A DNA stretch of 40,893 nt from Caryophanales bacterium UBA4694 (GCA_002404835.1 DHKM01000020.1:1-40893); one strand, 5' to 3'; shown: positions 14,435 through 22,650, counted from the stretch's first letter. Numbers and translations: made by a program. Notes: generated by a model not told the origin, from the letters alone.

Positions 14435-16075
14435 TTAGCATGGAAGATGGATGACCTGACTGTCGTCTTCTTCGAATACAGCACGAAGAGCCTTGCGATA
14501 GGCAAACTTAGTTCTGACCACTGAACTGATACCGACAAGTTCCATACAGATAATTGGAAGGATGGACATGATACCGACAATACCAAACCCGTTCCTGAGA
14601 ATCATCTCACCGAAATTCGGACTGGAGGAATATAGACATTTCGCATATCCGATGAACATCGGAAGAAAGAAACAACTGGCCATTGTTCCTGTAGCAACGC
14701 CTGCACTATCGATTGCGATGGAGACAAAGATATCCGGTGAAACAAAGGCTAGTGCGAGAGCAAGAAGCATGAGTGGAACAACAAAATATGCCATGTCAAT
14801 ATTGTAGGTCGTACGAATGGAATTCAAAACAATGGCAATACCGGTAGACATACAAAGGGCAACGAAGATGGTTGGTTTGTTGATGCTTCCTCTGGAAACT
14901 TCGCTGACCTGATCGGCAAGCACATGGACGCTGGGTTCGGCAAGCATGGAGATAAAACCGAAAAGGAAGCAGACAAGAAGGACTTCCCAGAGTCTTCCTT
15001 GAGAGGATACGGAAGCAAAATTCTGACCGAGGTTGTAGGCAACAGACATCAGTCCCGCTTCTGCAGCAAAGAGGAACAGAACAAGGCCGACATAAACATA
15101 AACAAGGCCGATGATGATAGACCAGAATTCTTTCTTATGAAGTTTAAGGAAGATATTGTAGCCTAAAAAGAAAAGAAGAATCGGAAGAATGGAAATACCG
15201 ACATTGATGGCGTTTTCCTTCAAAGCGGTAAGATAGGCACCGCCGATCGTATTCCACCCCTCGATTTGATAAAAGAGCGGCGGAATACCCAAACTCTGGT
15301 TCCCGCCATTCACTGCTTCGCCAAGACTGTTTTCGACATTGCCGATACCCAGCTTCTTCAAAACTACAGAAAAGCAAGTGACAGCTAAAACCGTACCAAG
15401 TGAACAAAGTCCAGAGTATCCAAAGGAATCATCTTCGGCATTGCTTCCACCTAATACAGAAGCAACTCCGACACCCAAAGAAAGAATGAAGGGAACCGTA
15501 ACCGGACCAGTCGTCACACCACCGGCATCGAAAATGACAGAGAAGAAATCCTGGTCTGCCAAGGAAGCAAGCATAAAGACCAAACCATATCCCAAGGCCA
15601 GCCAATATTTGATGCTTTTATCGAAGATGACTCTCAGAATCGCAATCATCAAAAAGATGCCTACACCGACAGCACTGACTGCAACAAGAATCCATTTCTG
15701 AACGATGTTTGCCGGAAAAAGTCTGCTTGCCAATACCCCTAAGTCAGGCTCAGCCATCGTCGCCAGGAAACCCATCAGCAATGCAATAACCAAAAGGAGA
15801 ATCAAAGACTTTCGTTTTGTCAGGGTTTTTCCTACCAATGATCCGATTTTTCCGGTTGATTTTTCAGCACCGATGTTAAAGAATGCCATTCCAACAATCA
15901 ACGGAACGATAGATAAGAGAAAAGAGACGAGCACTGGTCCGAAACGATTCGGATAAACGCTGACATTATCCGGAGCAAAATCCGGAGAGACAAAGGTTAG
16001 TACGATAATAAGAAGAGCAATCGGCAGAACCGAAAAACACCCTTCTTTTATCTTAGAGATGAATTCTTTTTTCAT
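14435..16075 (-). CDS. DUF1538 multi-spanning membrane transporter
   Basis: A 546-residue integral membrane protein with about 12-14 hydrophobic segments. It is clearly an internal duplication. GFLATMAEPDLGVLA in the first half matches GFISMLAEPSVHVLA in the second, and FDAGGVTTGPVTVPF matches IDSAGVATGTMASCF. This is the signature of the DUF1538 family. As I recall, a two-protein DUF1538 pair (UmpAB) from Halomonas was shown to exchange Na+ for H+; here both halves are in one chain. RBS AGGGGAG precedes ATG 16075. It is the first gene of a three-gene operon with the PII-like and DUF7674-like genes. The substrate is not established by the sequence. Confidence 0.9.
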   Translation of the reverse strand: MKKEFISKIKEGCFSVLPIALLIIVLTFVSPDFAPDNVSVYPNRFGPVLVSFLLSIVPLIVGMAFFNIGAEKSTGKIGSLVGKTLTKRKSLILLLVIALLMGFLATMAEPDLGVLASRLFPANIVQKWILVAVSAVGVGIFLMIAILRVIFDKSIKYWLALGYGLVFMLASLADQDFFSVIFDAGGVTTGPVTVPFILSLGVGVASVLGGSNAEDDSFGYSGLCSLGTVLAVTCFSVVLKKLGIGNVENSLGEAVNGGNQSLGIPPLFYQIEGWNTIGGAYLTALKENAINVGISILPILLFFLGYNIFLKLHKKEFWSIIIGLVYVYVGLVLFLFAAEAGLMSVAYNLGQNFASVSSQGRLWEVLLVCFLFGFISMLAEPSVHVLADQVSEVSRGSINKPTIFVALCMSTGIAIVLNSIRTTYNIDMAYFVVPLMLLALALAFVSPDIFVSIAIDSAGVATGTMASCFFLPMFIGYAKCLYSSSPNFGEMILRNGFGIVGIMSILPIICMELVGISSVVRTKFAYRKALRAVFEEDDSQVIHLPC

Positions 16076-16240
16076 TTAAACTCCCCTAAAACAATATACC
16101 TTATTATTTTAGCAAATATCGCTTTTCTTTTCTCGAATTATCGCAATTCTTTGAAGATAAGGAAAGATTCGTATACAAGATAGATAACACGCCATCCTAA
16201 GGACAAGATCTATCCAATCATATTAAAAGCAAGTTTTTGT

Positions 16241-16268
16241 TTGTCTTTTCGGCAATAATGGGTAAAAT
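16241..16268 (+). promoter_or_regulatory. Promoter giving a near-leaderless mRNA
   Basis: TTGTCT (16241-16246), 16-base spacer, TAAAAT (16263-16268). The start codon of the DUF523 gene follows nine bases after the -10 box, and no RBS is present, so the transcript should begin at or within a few bases of ATG. Confidence 0.55.
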
Positions 16269-16277
16269 ATTTGCGTT

Positions 16278-16736
16278 ATGAAAGAAAAAATACTGATTTC
16301 AGCCTGTCTTCTTGGGCAGAAAGTCCGCTATGACGGAAAATCCAAGGAAGTAAAAGGCCTCATCGAGCTAACCAAATATTATGATGTGATCCCGATGTGT
16401 CCGGAATGTTCCGGTGGACTGAAGATTCCACGTGTCCCCAGTGAAATCGTCGGAGATAAGGTCCTAGCAAAAAACGGAAGGGATGTCACATCCAATTATC
16501 ATGACGGCGCCTATATGGCTGCAACCATCTGCAAGCTCTACAATATCAAATTAGCTGTTTTGAAAGAGCGCTCCCCAAGCTGTGGAACTCATTTCATCCA
16601 TGATGGTTCCTTTACCGACAAAGTAATCGAAGGTCAGGGTATCACAGCAAGAAAACTCGCATCAATAGGTGTAAAATGCATCAATGAAAACGAAGCTTTG
16701 GAGCTTCTTAATAAGCTCAAGGAAGAGAAGAAATAA
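16278..16736 (+). CDS. DUF523 family protein, TudS-like (thiouracil desulfidase type)
   Basis: A 152-residue protein with the DUF523 pattern: ISACLLGQKVRYDG, PMCPECSGGL and ERSPSCGT. The three family cysteines are C10, C41 or C44, and C102. In the characterised member TudS, three such cysteines hold an iron-sulphur cluster that removes sulphur from 2-thiouracil. That is a known family function; I infer only that the cluster can form here. It starts directly after a promoter with no RBS and is followed six bases later by the tRNA-dihydrouridine synthase gene. The pairing is suggestive, since both would act on modified uracil chemistry. Confidence 0.85.
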   Translation: MKEKILISACLLGQKVRYDGKSKEVKGLIELTKYYDVIPMCPECSGGLKIPRVPSEIVGDKVLAKNGRDVTSNYHDGAYMAATICKLYNIKLAVLKERSPSCGTHFIHDGSFTDKVIEGQGITARKLASIGVKCINENEALELLNKLKEEKK

Positions 16737-16743
16737 TTAGGTT

Positions 16744-17736
16744 ATGGTTGGGTTTCAAATTTCATCGATTCCGATCAAGAATCGCTATGTTTTGGCACCA
16801 TTGGCCGGATTCACTGACTATTCAATGCGCAAGATGTGTGCCGACTATGGAGCCGGGTTGGTTTATTCGGAAATGGAATCCTGTGATTCCATTCTTTATG
16901 GAAGCAAGGCAACAATTGAAGATCTTGAAGCAACGAAATTAGACAAGAAGACCTGTCCCGACAGTAAGCTTGCCTTGCAGATTTTCGGTGGGAAAAAGGA
17001 TATCGTACTTTCAAGTATCCCTGTTTTCGAATCCTATGGGGATTATGATTTTCTCGATTTCAATTGCGGATGCCCAGTACCAAAGGTTCTAAAACAAAAA
17101 GCGGGATCTGGTTGGTTGAGAAGGCCTGAAGAGATGATTGATCTTCTTACGGAAATGGTAAAAATATCCAAAAAACCCGTCTTAGTCAAAATCAGACTCG
17201 GATTCGACCATATCCTAGATATTCCAGCTCTTTGCAAAAGAATCGAAGAAGCAGGAGTAAAAGCCATCGCCATTCATGGAAGAACAAGAAACGAGCTTTT
17301 TCAGGGGCCTGTCCATTATGATGAAATCAGAAAAGCCAAAGAGGCCTGCACTATTCCGATTATCGCAAACGGTTCCATTGATGAGACAAACGGTCTAGAC
17401 ATTCTCAAACTGACTAACGCCGACGCCATCATGATTGGTCAGAGAGCCATAGGCTATCCGAAGGTGTTCGATGATTTGATTCGGGAAGAAGAAAATCAGC
17501 CCTGCAAGGAAAACTCTCTTTTACGCCAAGTCGAGGATCTGAAGAAGCATCTGCAGCTCATCTTTTCTCTCAAGGATGAAAGAAGGGCGAGCGATGTAAT
17601 GCGTGGAATATCAACCAGATACATCAAAGGCTACGACAACTGTTCAAGCATACGAAGTCAGCTTGTCCATTGTAGAAACCTAAACGAGTATTTTTCCGTT
17701 TTGGATTCCATTCATTTTTCGTTCAGTAACGAATAG
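16744..17736 (+). CDS. dus: tRNA-dihydrouridine synthase
   Basis: A 330-residue FMN enzyme that reduces uridines in tRNA to dihydrouridine. LAPLAGFTDYSMRKMC at the N-terminus forms the flavin-binding start of the TIM barrel. The catalytic cysteine lies in DFNCGCPVPKV. AIAIHGRTRNELFQG and IIANGSID bind flavin phosphate. A C-terminal helical domain runs from about residue 240. The usual KAGSALL motif reads KAGSGWLRRPE. The start ATG is at 16744, with TTAGG a weak RBS. It is co-transcribed with the DUF523 gene. The last 25 bases overlap the convergent TetR gene. Confidence 0.95.
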   Translation: MVGFQISSIPIKNRYVLAPLAGFTDYSMRKMCADYGAGLVYSEMESCDSILYGSKATIEDLEATKLDKKTCPDSKLALQIFGGKKDIVLSSIPVFESYGDYDFLDFNCGCPVPKVLKQKAGSGWLRRPEEMIDLLTEMVKISKKPVLVKIRLGFDHILDIPALCKRIEEAGVKAIAIHGRTRNELFQGPVHYDEIRKAKEACTIPIIANGSIDETNGLDILKLTNADAIMIGQRAIGYPKVFDDLIREEENQPCKENSLLRQVEDLKKHLQLIFSLKDERRASDVMRGISTRYIKGYDNCSSIRSQLVHCRNLNEYFSVLDSIHFSFSNE

Positions 17737-18246
17737 GCATAAAAGGTCATCGCTCTGGCACATCCATCCAGATTATTGTAATCGAAATCTGCTTTCTTCC
17801 AAGAATCATAGATATCGGCCAGTCCCATAAAATAATATTGTTCGATGAATTCCTTTTTCGTTCGATTGTTGCATTTTTTCATCAGCCTCTGTTTTATATC
17901 ATCGGTAAAACCGGCATTTGTTGTTCTCAGCTTGATTTTTCCTTCGACGAGAAAAAAAGATCTGTTTCGATAAACGTATTCCAATATCTGTTTGCAGCTC
18001 GAATAGCAGGAATAAACATCATGGATACTCTTCATACATTCTTTTACCTTTGCCTCAAAAGGCATAATATAAAAATCCAGGATATCCTCGAATAATTCTT
18101 GAGTATGACTATAACAAGAATAAATCGTCGTCCTGCTGATTCCAGTCGCCTTGGAAATCAGTAAAAAATTCATTTTCTCTACATCATGTTTTTTTCAAAA
18201 ACGACAAAACGAAGTCGAAGATTTTGGATTTCGTTTCTTTTTTCAC
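17712..18246 (-). pseudogene. TetR-family regulator, frameshifted in an A7 tract
   Basis: The intact part from ATG 18173 (153 residues) begins inside the helix-turn-helix: SKATGISRTTIYSCYSHTQELF. The missing first helix is encoded upstream from a GTG at 18246 with a strong RBS (AGGAGG), reading MKKETKSKIFDFVLSFLKK. The two parts are in different frames. They join exactly if one A is removed from the seven-A run at 18189-18195 (minus strand), giving KKHDVEKMNFLLISK, a normal TetR N-terminus. It is either a recent frameshift or a slippage-controlled gene. The C-terminal domain is uncharacterised. It is divergent from a broken secreted-protein gene, its likely target, and its 3' end overlaps dus. 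Confidence 0.75.
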
Positions 18247-18259
18247 AAGATCCTCCTAT

Positions 18260-18290
18260 TTCAATTGAACACTTTTTAAAACTTTTGTTC
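18260..18290. promoter_or_regulatory. Candidate TetR operator in the divergent region
   Basis: A TTCAATTGAA palindrome at 18260-18269 and the inverted repeat GAACA (18267-18271) with TGTTC (18286-18290). Both lie between the divergent tetR and secreted-protein starts. This is inference from symmetry and position. Confidence 0.35.
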
Positions 18291-18343
18291 TTCAAATCAA
18301 TTTTTTCTATTATATACTTCTTTCAACAGAAAGGATATATGAA

Positions 18344-19215
18344 ATGTTGCCGAAATTATTATTACTGACAATGTCTATTAACTTTATCATGCCGACAGAA
18401 GGATTAATCTGTGAACATGAAAAACCCTTTAATACAATTTGCTCCGAAAACGAGCTCTCCTCTCCGAAACCAATCATGAGAAGGCAGACGGCTTGAAATA
18501 TTACTGGGGTTATAACAACGAGAAAGCCTCTGACAAAGAATCGGGATACATTTATTTTGATTTCGATTCTTATTATCAAGAATTCACAAATATTTCTCGA
18601 CTTTATCTTCTCAATATCAAGGTCAAATTTACGTCTGGATATATTGCATGTCAAAATAAGGAATCTGGTTATAGTGACATGTTTGATTTAGACAAAGGAT
18701 TTGTTCATGTTGCTGCAGTTAACAATTTCAAAGACAAAAACGACACTTCTTCTAGCGTTAAGCTTTTAGCATCCTGGCCAGATAGTTCAAAGTCAACATC
18801 AACGATATGATCAACCTATAGTGTCAATTACTCATCTAATTGGGACAATTACTCGGAGCTTTCATGGCCAGCAGGCGTCAAAGCAAGTGTTTCCAAATCG
18901 AAAGGATTATCTATTACAATAGACCATTCAACAACAATCACTACTGATGAACCTGTCGTATCTACACAAACAAGTCCGAAAAATAATCTAGAACAACAGT
19001 GGAATTATCAATACAAAGCTTTAGGAAAAGCTACTTATACTCTTGATACCTATTATCAAAACGATGCTATCGTCTTCGATACCTACGGATTTGTTTTCGA
19101 CCGATATATTAATATGTCGAATGTTCAATGGAAAAATTGTTGGTGGGAATCTCATGATGAACATGATTATTCGCTTAGAACTTATTTAGGTTTGGGAAGG
19201 AACCCTGGAAAATGA
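18344..19215 (+). pseudogene. Broken secreted protein gene
   Basis: RBS AAAGG and ATG 18344 open a signal-peptide-like start (MLPKLLLLTMSINFIMPTEG). This frame continues to ENELSS and ends early. The downstream frame resumes at SETNHEKADGLKYYWGYNN, so one base lost in the CTCTCCTCTCC stretch (about 18452-18463) restores it. The second frame then meets an in-frame TGA at 18808-18810 and continues open to TGA 19213-19215, in protein-like sequence rich in Tyr, Trp, Ser and Asp. The terminal TGA overlaps the next ATG as ATGA. I take this as an extracellular protein of unknown family, inactivated by a frameshift and a nonsense change. Confidence 0.65.
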
Positions 19216-19403
19216 AATTAAAACAATTATCAAATCTGTTCTTGGTTTTAGCAGCAGCTCTTCTTCTTGGCGGAAGCATCACTTATGGAATACTGGACGC
19301 AAATTCCAGACCTGTTCCGCCTGCCGTATTGTTCCTGGTATTAGGTCTAATCTTTGCCCTTGTCTCTCTTGTCCTTATTTGCATAAACAAAGACAGCAAA
19401 TAG
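19212..19403 (+). CDS. Small membrane protein with two helices
   Basis: A 63-residue protein: a short basic start, then two hydrophobic helices (about 8-28 and 38-58) joined by NSRPVPPA. Its ATG overlaps the TGA of the broken secreted-protein gene by four bases, so it was translationally coupled to that gene and may now be poorly expressed. A long perfect hairpin terminator follows. No family recognised; small double-helix proteins of this kind are common helpers or immunity factors, but nothing here shows which. Confidence 0.6.
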   Translation: MKLKQLSNLFLVLAAALLLGGSITYGILDANSRPVPPAVLFLVLGLIFALVSLVLICINKDSK

Positions 19404-19429
19404 ATAGTTTCATTTTTTTCGATTTTTTG

Positions 19430-19469
19430 ACAGTGATGCTTGCTTTGAATTCAAAGCAAGCATCACTGT
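19430..19469 (+). terminator. Perfect 40-base palindromic terminator
   Basis: A fully self-complementary sequence centred on GAATTC, with arms beginning ACAGTGATGC and ending GCATCACTGT, followed by TTTTCTTTT. It ends the operon of the broken secreted-protein gene. Confidence 0.85.
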
Positions 19470-19544
19470 TTTTCTTTTATTTGACCAAGAAGTATACTTC
19501 ATTTCTTCATGTATACAAGTTCGGTTATTTTCCGATAGTTATGG

Positions 19545-19595
19545 GCAAATTGAGCAATACGCGTAAGTAGTGAGCAAATTTCAATCATAATTTGC
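19545..19595. promoter_or_regulatory. Repeated GCAAATT sites before the DeoR gene
   Basis: GCAAATT occurs at 19545-19551 and 19574-19580 and inverted (AATTTGC) at 19589-19595; the last two form an inverted repeat with an 8-base gap. They lie just upstream of the -35 box, where a DeoR-family regulator would bind for autoregulation. Confidence 0.5.
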
Positions 19596-19605
19596 GCATT
19601 TTGTG

Positions 19606-19634
19606 TTGCTTACGATATCCATTTTAGCTAAAAT
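19606..19634 (+). promoter_or_regulatory. Promoter of the deoR-type-fruK operon
   Basis: TTGCTT (19606-19611), 17-base spacer, TAAAAT (19629-19634), with RBS GGAGG at 19646-19650. Confidence 0.7.
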
Positions 19635-19655
19635 ATATTTGTTTTGGAGGTGTGT

Positions 19656-20441
19656 ATGAGTTCAAGAGACAGAGACGCAGAAATCCTCAAGCTCCTCGAG
19701 GAAAGTCCCTCTCAGTTTGTCTCCGTGGAAAGCCTGTCCGAATATTTCAAGACAAGTGAATCCACGATTCGAAGAGACTTGCAGAGAATGGGTGCTCAAC
19801 ACAAGATTCTCCGTGTCCATGGTGGAGCTGCCAGTCTTCATTTTTCCGGCAACTTCAAATTCGAGCGTCTGGACAGGGAATACTTGGAAAGAGAGAGAAC
19901 GGAACCTGAAGTAAAGAAATATATTGCAAGCCAGGCCGCAAAGTTCGTCAAGGAAGGAAGCTGTATCTATTTGGATGCATCAACTACCGTAGCCAGCATG
20001 ATCCCTTACCTTCCCTCTTTCAAAAACACATACTATGTTACCAATTCGCCTGCCTTGGCACAGAAGATTGCCGAACGTGGGCTCACTGCCTATGTGACTG
20101 GCGGAGAACTGAAACTAACGACCAACGCCTTCATCGGACCTTATGCCATTGACTTCATTTCAAAATTCAACTTCGATGTCGGATTCTTCGGTACAAACGG
20201 CATCCATCCTCAGGCAAAATTCACAACTCCCGACCCTCAGGAATGTGCTGTAAAATCCAGTGCATTGAACAAATGCTATCAGGTCTTCATTCTAGCCGAT
20301 CACAGTAAGTTCGACAATATCGCTACTGCGACATTCTCTGACTTCTCGAGGCCGACTTTGATTACCGACCATATCGACAGCAAATACCAATCCCTCATCA
20401 AAGCCATCGAAGTAGATATTCCAGATGAAATCAAAGAATAA
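19656..20441 (+). CDS. DeoR-family transcriptional regulator of sugar use
   Basis: A 261-residue regulator. The N-terminal winged helix-turn-helix has VSVESLSEYFKTSESTIRRDLQRM, followed by the typical LRVHGGA. The C-terminal DeoR sensor domain (about 80-250) carries YLDASTTVASMIPYL and FGTNGI with the usual ligand-binding D-S/T-T pattern; relatives bind a sugar phosphate such as fructose 1-phosphate. I use ATG 19656, because the longer reading from TTG 19644 would contain the RBS GGAGG itself. It is followed 17 bases later by fruK, so it very likely represses its own operon, perhaps through the GCAAATT sites. Confidence 0.9.
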   Translation: MSSRDRDAEILKLLEESPSQFVSVESLSEYFKTSESTIRRDLQRMGAQHKILRVHGGAASLHFSGNFKFERLDREYLERERTEPEVKKYIASQAAKFVKEGSCIYLDASTTVASMIPYLPSFKNTYYVTNSPALAQKIAERGLTAYVTGGELKLTTNAFIGPYAIDFISKFNFDVGFFGTNGIHPQAKFTTPDPQECAVKSSALNKCYQVFILADHSKFDNIATATFSDFSRPTLITDHIDSKYQSLIKAIEVDIPDEIKE

Positions 20442-20458
20442 CAAAAGAGGAAACTAAA

Positions 20459-21388
20459 ATGATTTATTCACTTACGATTGCACCATCCATCGACTATACC
20501 TTGGATCTCAACGGAAAGGAACTCCGTGTCGACGGAATCAACCGTCCTTTGGCAAAAGGCTTCTCCATCGGAGGAAAAGGAATCACTGTCTCCAGAATGC
20601 TCAAGAACCTGAGAATCGATTCCATTCCGCTTGTCGCAGCCGGAGGAGACAATGGTGAAACCATCAAGCATATGGTTGGCAAAGAATTCGACAAAATCAT
20701 CTATCTTCCGACGGAATCCAATTCCAGAATCGACGTTCTCATCACAGGTCCGGATACTGATTTGAGATTCGATCCGGCTGCTCCGAAGATTCGTGAAAGC
20801 GGACTGAAGAAGCTTTTCGAGTATTTCAAGAAGCATCTGAAGGCCGATGATATTGTCATCATGGCAGGATCCCTTGGTCAGGAAGACAAGCATTTGTACC
20901 AGAAGATCATGGATGAATGCATCAATCCCAGCGGTGCTAGGACGATTCTCGATACCGTCGATGATGCCTTAATCAACGCCCTCCCTTCCAAGCCATTCAT
21001 GATCAAGCCGAATGACGAGGAACTCGGAGACCTCATCGGAAAGAAGATGGAATCCGACGAAGACATTCTCAAAGGCGGAGAAGAGCTCAAAAAGAAGGGA
21101 CCGAAGACCGTTATGGTCACCTTAGGAAGAAGAGGAGCCTACTACTTTGCAGAAGACGGATCCATCTATCATTGCTCCAATGCAGTCGGTAAACAGATTT
21201 CTGCTGTCGGCGCCGGTGACAGTTCCATTGCCGGTTTCATCAAAGGATTAAGCGAAAACAAATCAATCGAGGAAACGCTGAAATATTCTATGGCTGCCGG
21301 TGGTGCCACTGCTTTCAGCGAACATCTTGGATCCTACAAACTTTGGAAGTCTCTAATTCCACAAATCAAGGTCACCAAGATCAAGTAA
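20459..21388 (+). CDS. fruK: 1-phosphofructokinase (PfkB family)
   Basis: A 309-residue PfkB-family sugar kinase. It starts IYSLTIAPSIDYTLDL, as in FruK/LacC enzymes, then SIGGKGITVSRML (substrate GGKG motif), ILDTVDDALINAL, KPNDEEL, and the catalytic GAGDSSIAGF with the base aspartate. FruK phosphorylates fructose 1-phosphate to fructose 1,6-bisphosphate; LacC (tagatose-6-phosphate kinase) is the main alternative, with DeoR co-operon favouring either. RBS AGAGGAAA precedes ATG 20459. Unusually, no fructose PTS gene (fruA) follows; a terminator does. Confidence 0.85.
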   Translation: MIYSLTIAPSIDYTLDLNGKELRVDGINRPLAKGFSIGGKGITVSRMLKNLRIDSIPLVAAGGDNGETIKHMVGKEFDKIIYLPTESNSRIDVLITGPDTDLRFDPAAPKIRESGLKKLFEYFKKHLKADDIVIMAGSLGQEDKHLYQKIMDECINPSGARTILDTVDDALINALPSKPFMIKPNDEELGDLIGKKMESDEDILKGGEELKKKGPKTVMVTLGRRGAYYFAEDGSIYHCSNAVGKQISAVGAGDSSIAGFIKGLSENKSIEETLKYSMAAGGATAFSEHLGSYKLWKSLIPQIKVTKIK

Positions 21389-21432
21389 TCGTATTCATTC
21401 TCGGCTTAATAAAACCAGCAACAAAAGTTATG

Positions 21433-21463
21433 AGTGCCACATGATAAAACAGTGGCACTTTTT
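21433..21463 (+). terminator. fruK terminator
   Basis: AGTGCCAC / GTGGCACT with an 11-base loop, followed by a T-run. Confidence 0.85.
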
Positions 21464-21628
21464 AAATTTATCAAAATAACATCGTTGTTTAAACCACAAA
21501 CACAATCCATTCAAAGTTAAAAACATTACACAGTCATATTTAAATTGTTAATAAGAATTCCTCAATTTTTCTACTATATAAATAAATTATATGAAGTTAT
21601 CTTCGAACTCCATATTTAGAATCAGTTC

Positions 21629-22570
21629 TTATTCTTTCTTCAATTGTTTTCTCAATGTATCTAGCCTTATGATTTGTACATTTTCTTTTGTCTTTGTCGT
21701 ATTAGATAAAACAGTATGCGGTCTGATGATAATATAATCCGCATCAAGAGGATTTCTTACTATTGTAGCGCCCTTTTTTCTTAGTTCTTTTCCGAATTCA
21801 TACAAACAAGAAAAATCATCTTCAAACAGAAGATAATTAAAACAGACATTCTTCTTATAATATCTTTCATCGTAGCTATCCAAGGACGGGTAGACAGAAT
21901 TGACCTCTATATAAAAATTATCAATTTCTTTTGACTTTTTTCTTTTCGCTTCTTTGACTTTTCTTCTCTTTTCCGCGTCTTCCAAAAACATGGGTATGTC
22001 CCCATAGGCGTCCTTATATTTTTCGATTGCCTCGTTGACGGTCATATTGTTTTGTTCTAACAGTTTCTTGAATACTTCCATAGTCATGAAAGCATCATCG
22101 TCGCTTTCATGGTAAGTATAGGATTTTAGTCCGTACTGATCAATCAGATGATCAAGTCCGGATGGATTCTTCCTTTGATAGAGGCGTTTTTCAAAGGCCT
22201 GGATGTCAAAGAAAGAGAAATTGAACATCGGAAGATTATATCTTTTGCAAGTATAAGTCAGATAGGAGATATCCTGTTTGACGGCAAATCCAAAGGCAAT
22301 GATTTCTTCTTTAGTAAACAGATTCTTTATTTCCTGATAATAGTGCGGGAAGGTATGACTCCATTTGAAACGGAACAGAGGATAGGCTAATTTGATTCCA
22401 TTTCCGCTTTTGGCATTTCCAAGATAGAAGGGAGCATCAGGATTGATGATGATGTCTTTTTTCTTTAGAACCTGAAAACTTTCATCGGTAATGACATATC
22501 CGAGAGAACAAATCTTCCCTTCTCCCTGAAGGCAATTGGCACATTCGCAGTCAAAGAACACATATTTCAT
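21629..22570 (-). CDS. DEDDh exonuclease with BRCT-like C-terminus
   Basis: A 313-residue protein. The N-terminal domain is a DnaQ-like 3'-5' exonuclease: D7 and E9 in FFDCECA, a middle aspartate in GFAVKQDISYL, and H-x4-D in YHESDDDAFMT. After a basic, coiled-coil-prone linker (KRRKVKEAKRKK, near residue 205), the last 85 residues resemble a BRCT domain: VCFNYLLFEDDFSCLYEF, then KKGATIVRNP and ADYIII. This architecture is known in DinG- and epsilon-like proteins of Bacillota. Start ATG 22570 is used; the longer version to 22606 adds residues with no RBS. Probable role in DNA repair or processing. Confidence 0.8.
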   Translation of the reverse strand: MKYVFFDCECANCLQGEGKICSLGYVITDESFQVLKKKDIIINPDAPFYLGNAKSGNGIKLAYPLFRFKWSHTFPHYYQEIKNLFTKEEIIAFGFAVKQDISYLTYTCKRYNLPMFNFSFFDIQAFEKRLYQRKNPSGLDHLIDQYGLKSYTYHESDDDAFMTMEVFKKLLEQNNMTVNEAIEKYKDAYGDIPMFLEDAEKRRKVKEAKRKKSKEIDNFYIEVNSVYPSLDSYDERYYKKNVCFNYLLFEDDFSCLYEFGKELRKKGATIVRNPLDADYIIIRPHTVLSNTTKTKENVQIIRLDTLRKQLKKE

Positions 22571-22650
22571 ATCTTCTTTATTGTATAACAAACTTAATGA
22601 AAACAAAGGTGTTTATCATACATATTCCAAAAAAGTGTTGTTTTGATTGA

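Noticed and set aside
18808..18810. In-frame TGA read as tryptophan or selenocysteine
   Set aside because: Many intact genes here end in TGA, so TGA is not tryptophan. No selenocysteine hairpin is visible, and the same gene also has a frameshift, so decay is the simpler reading.
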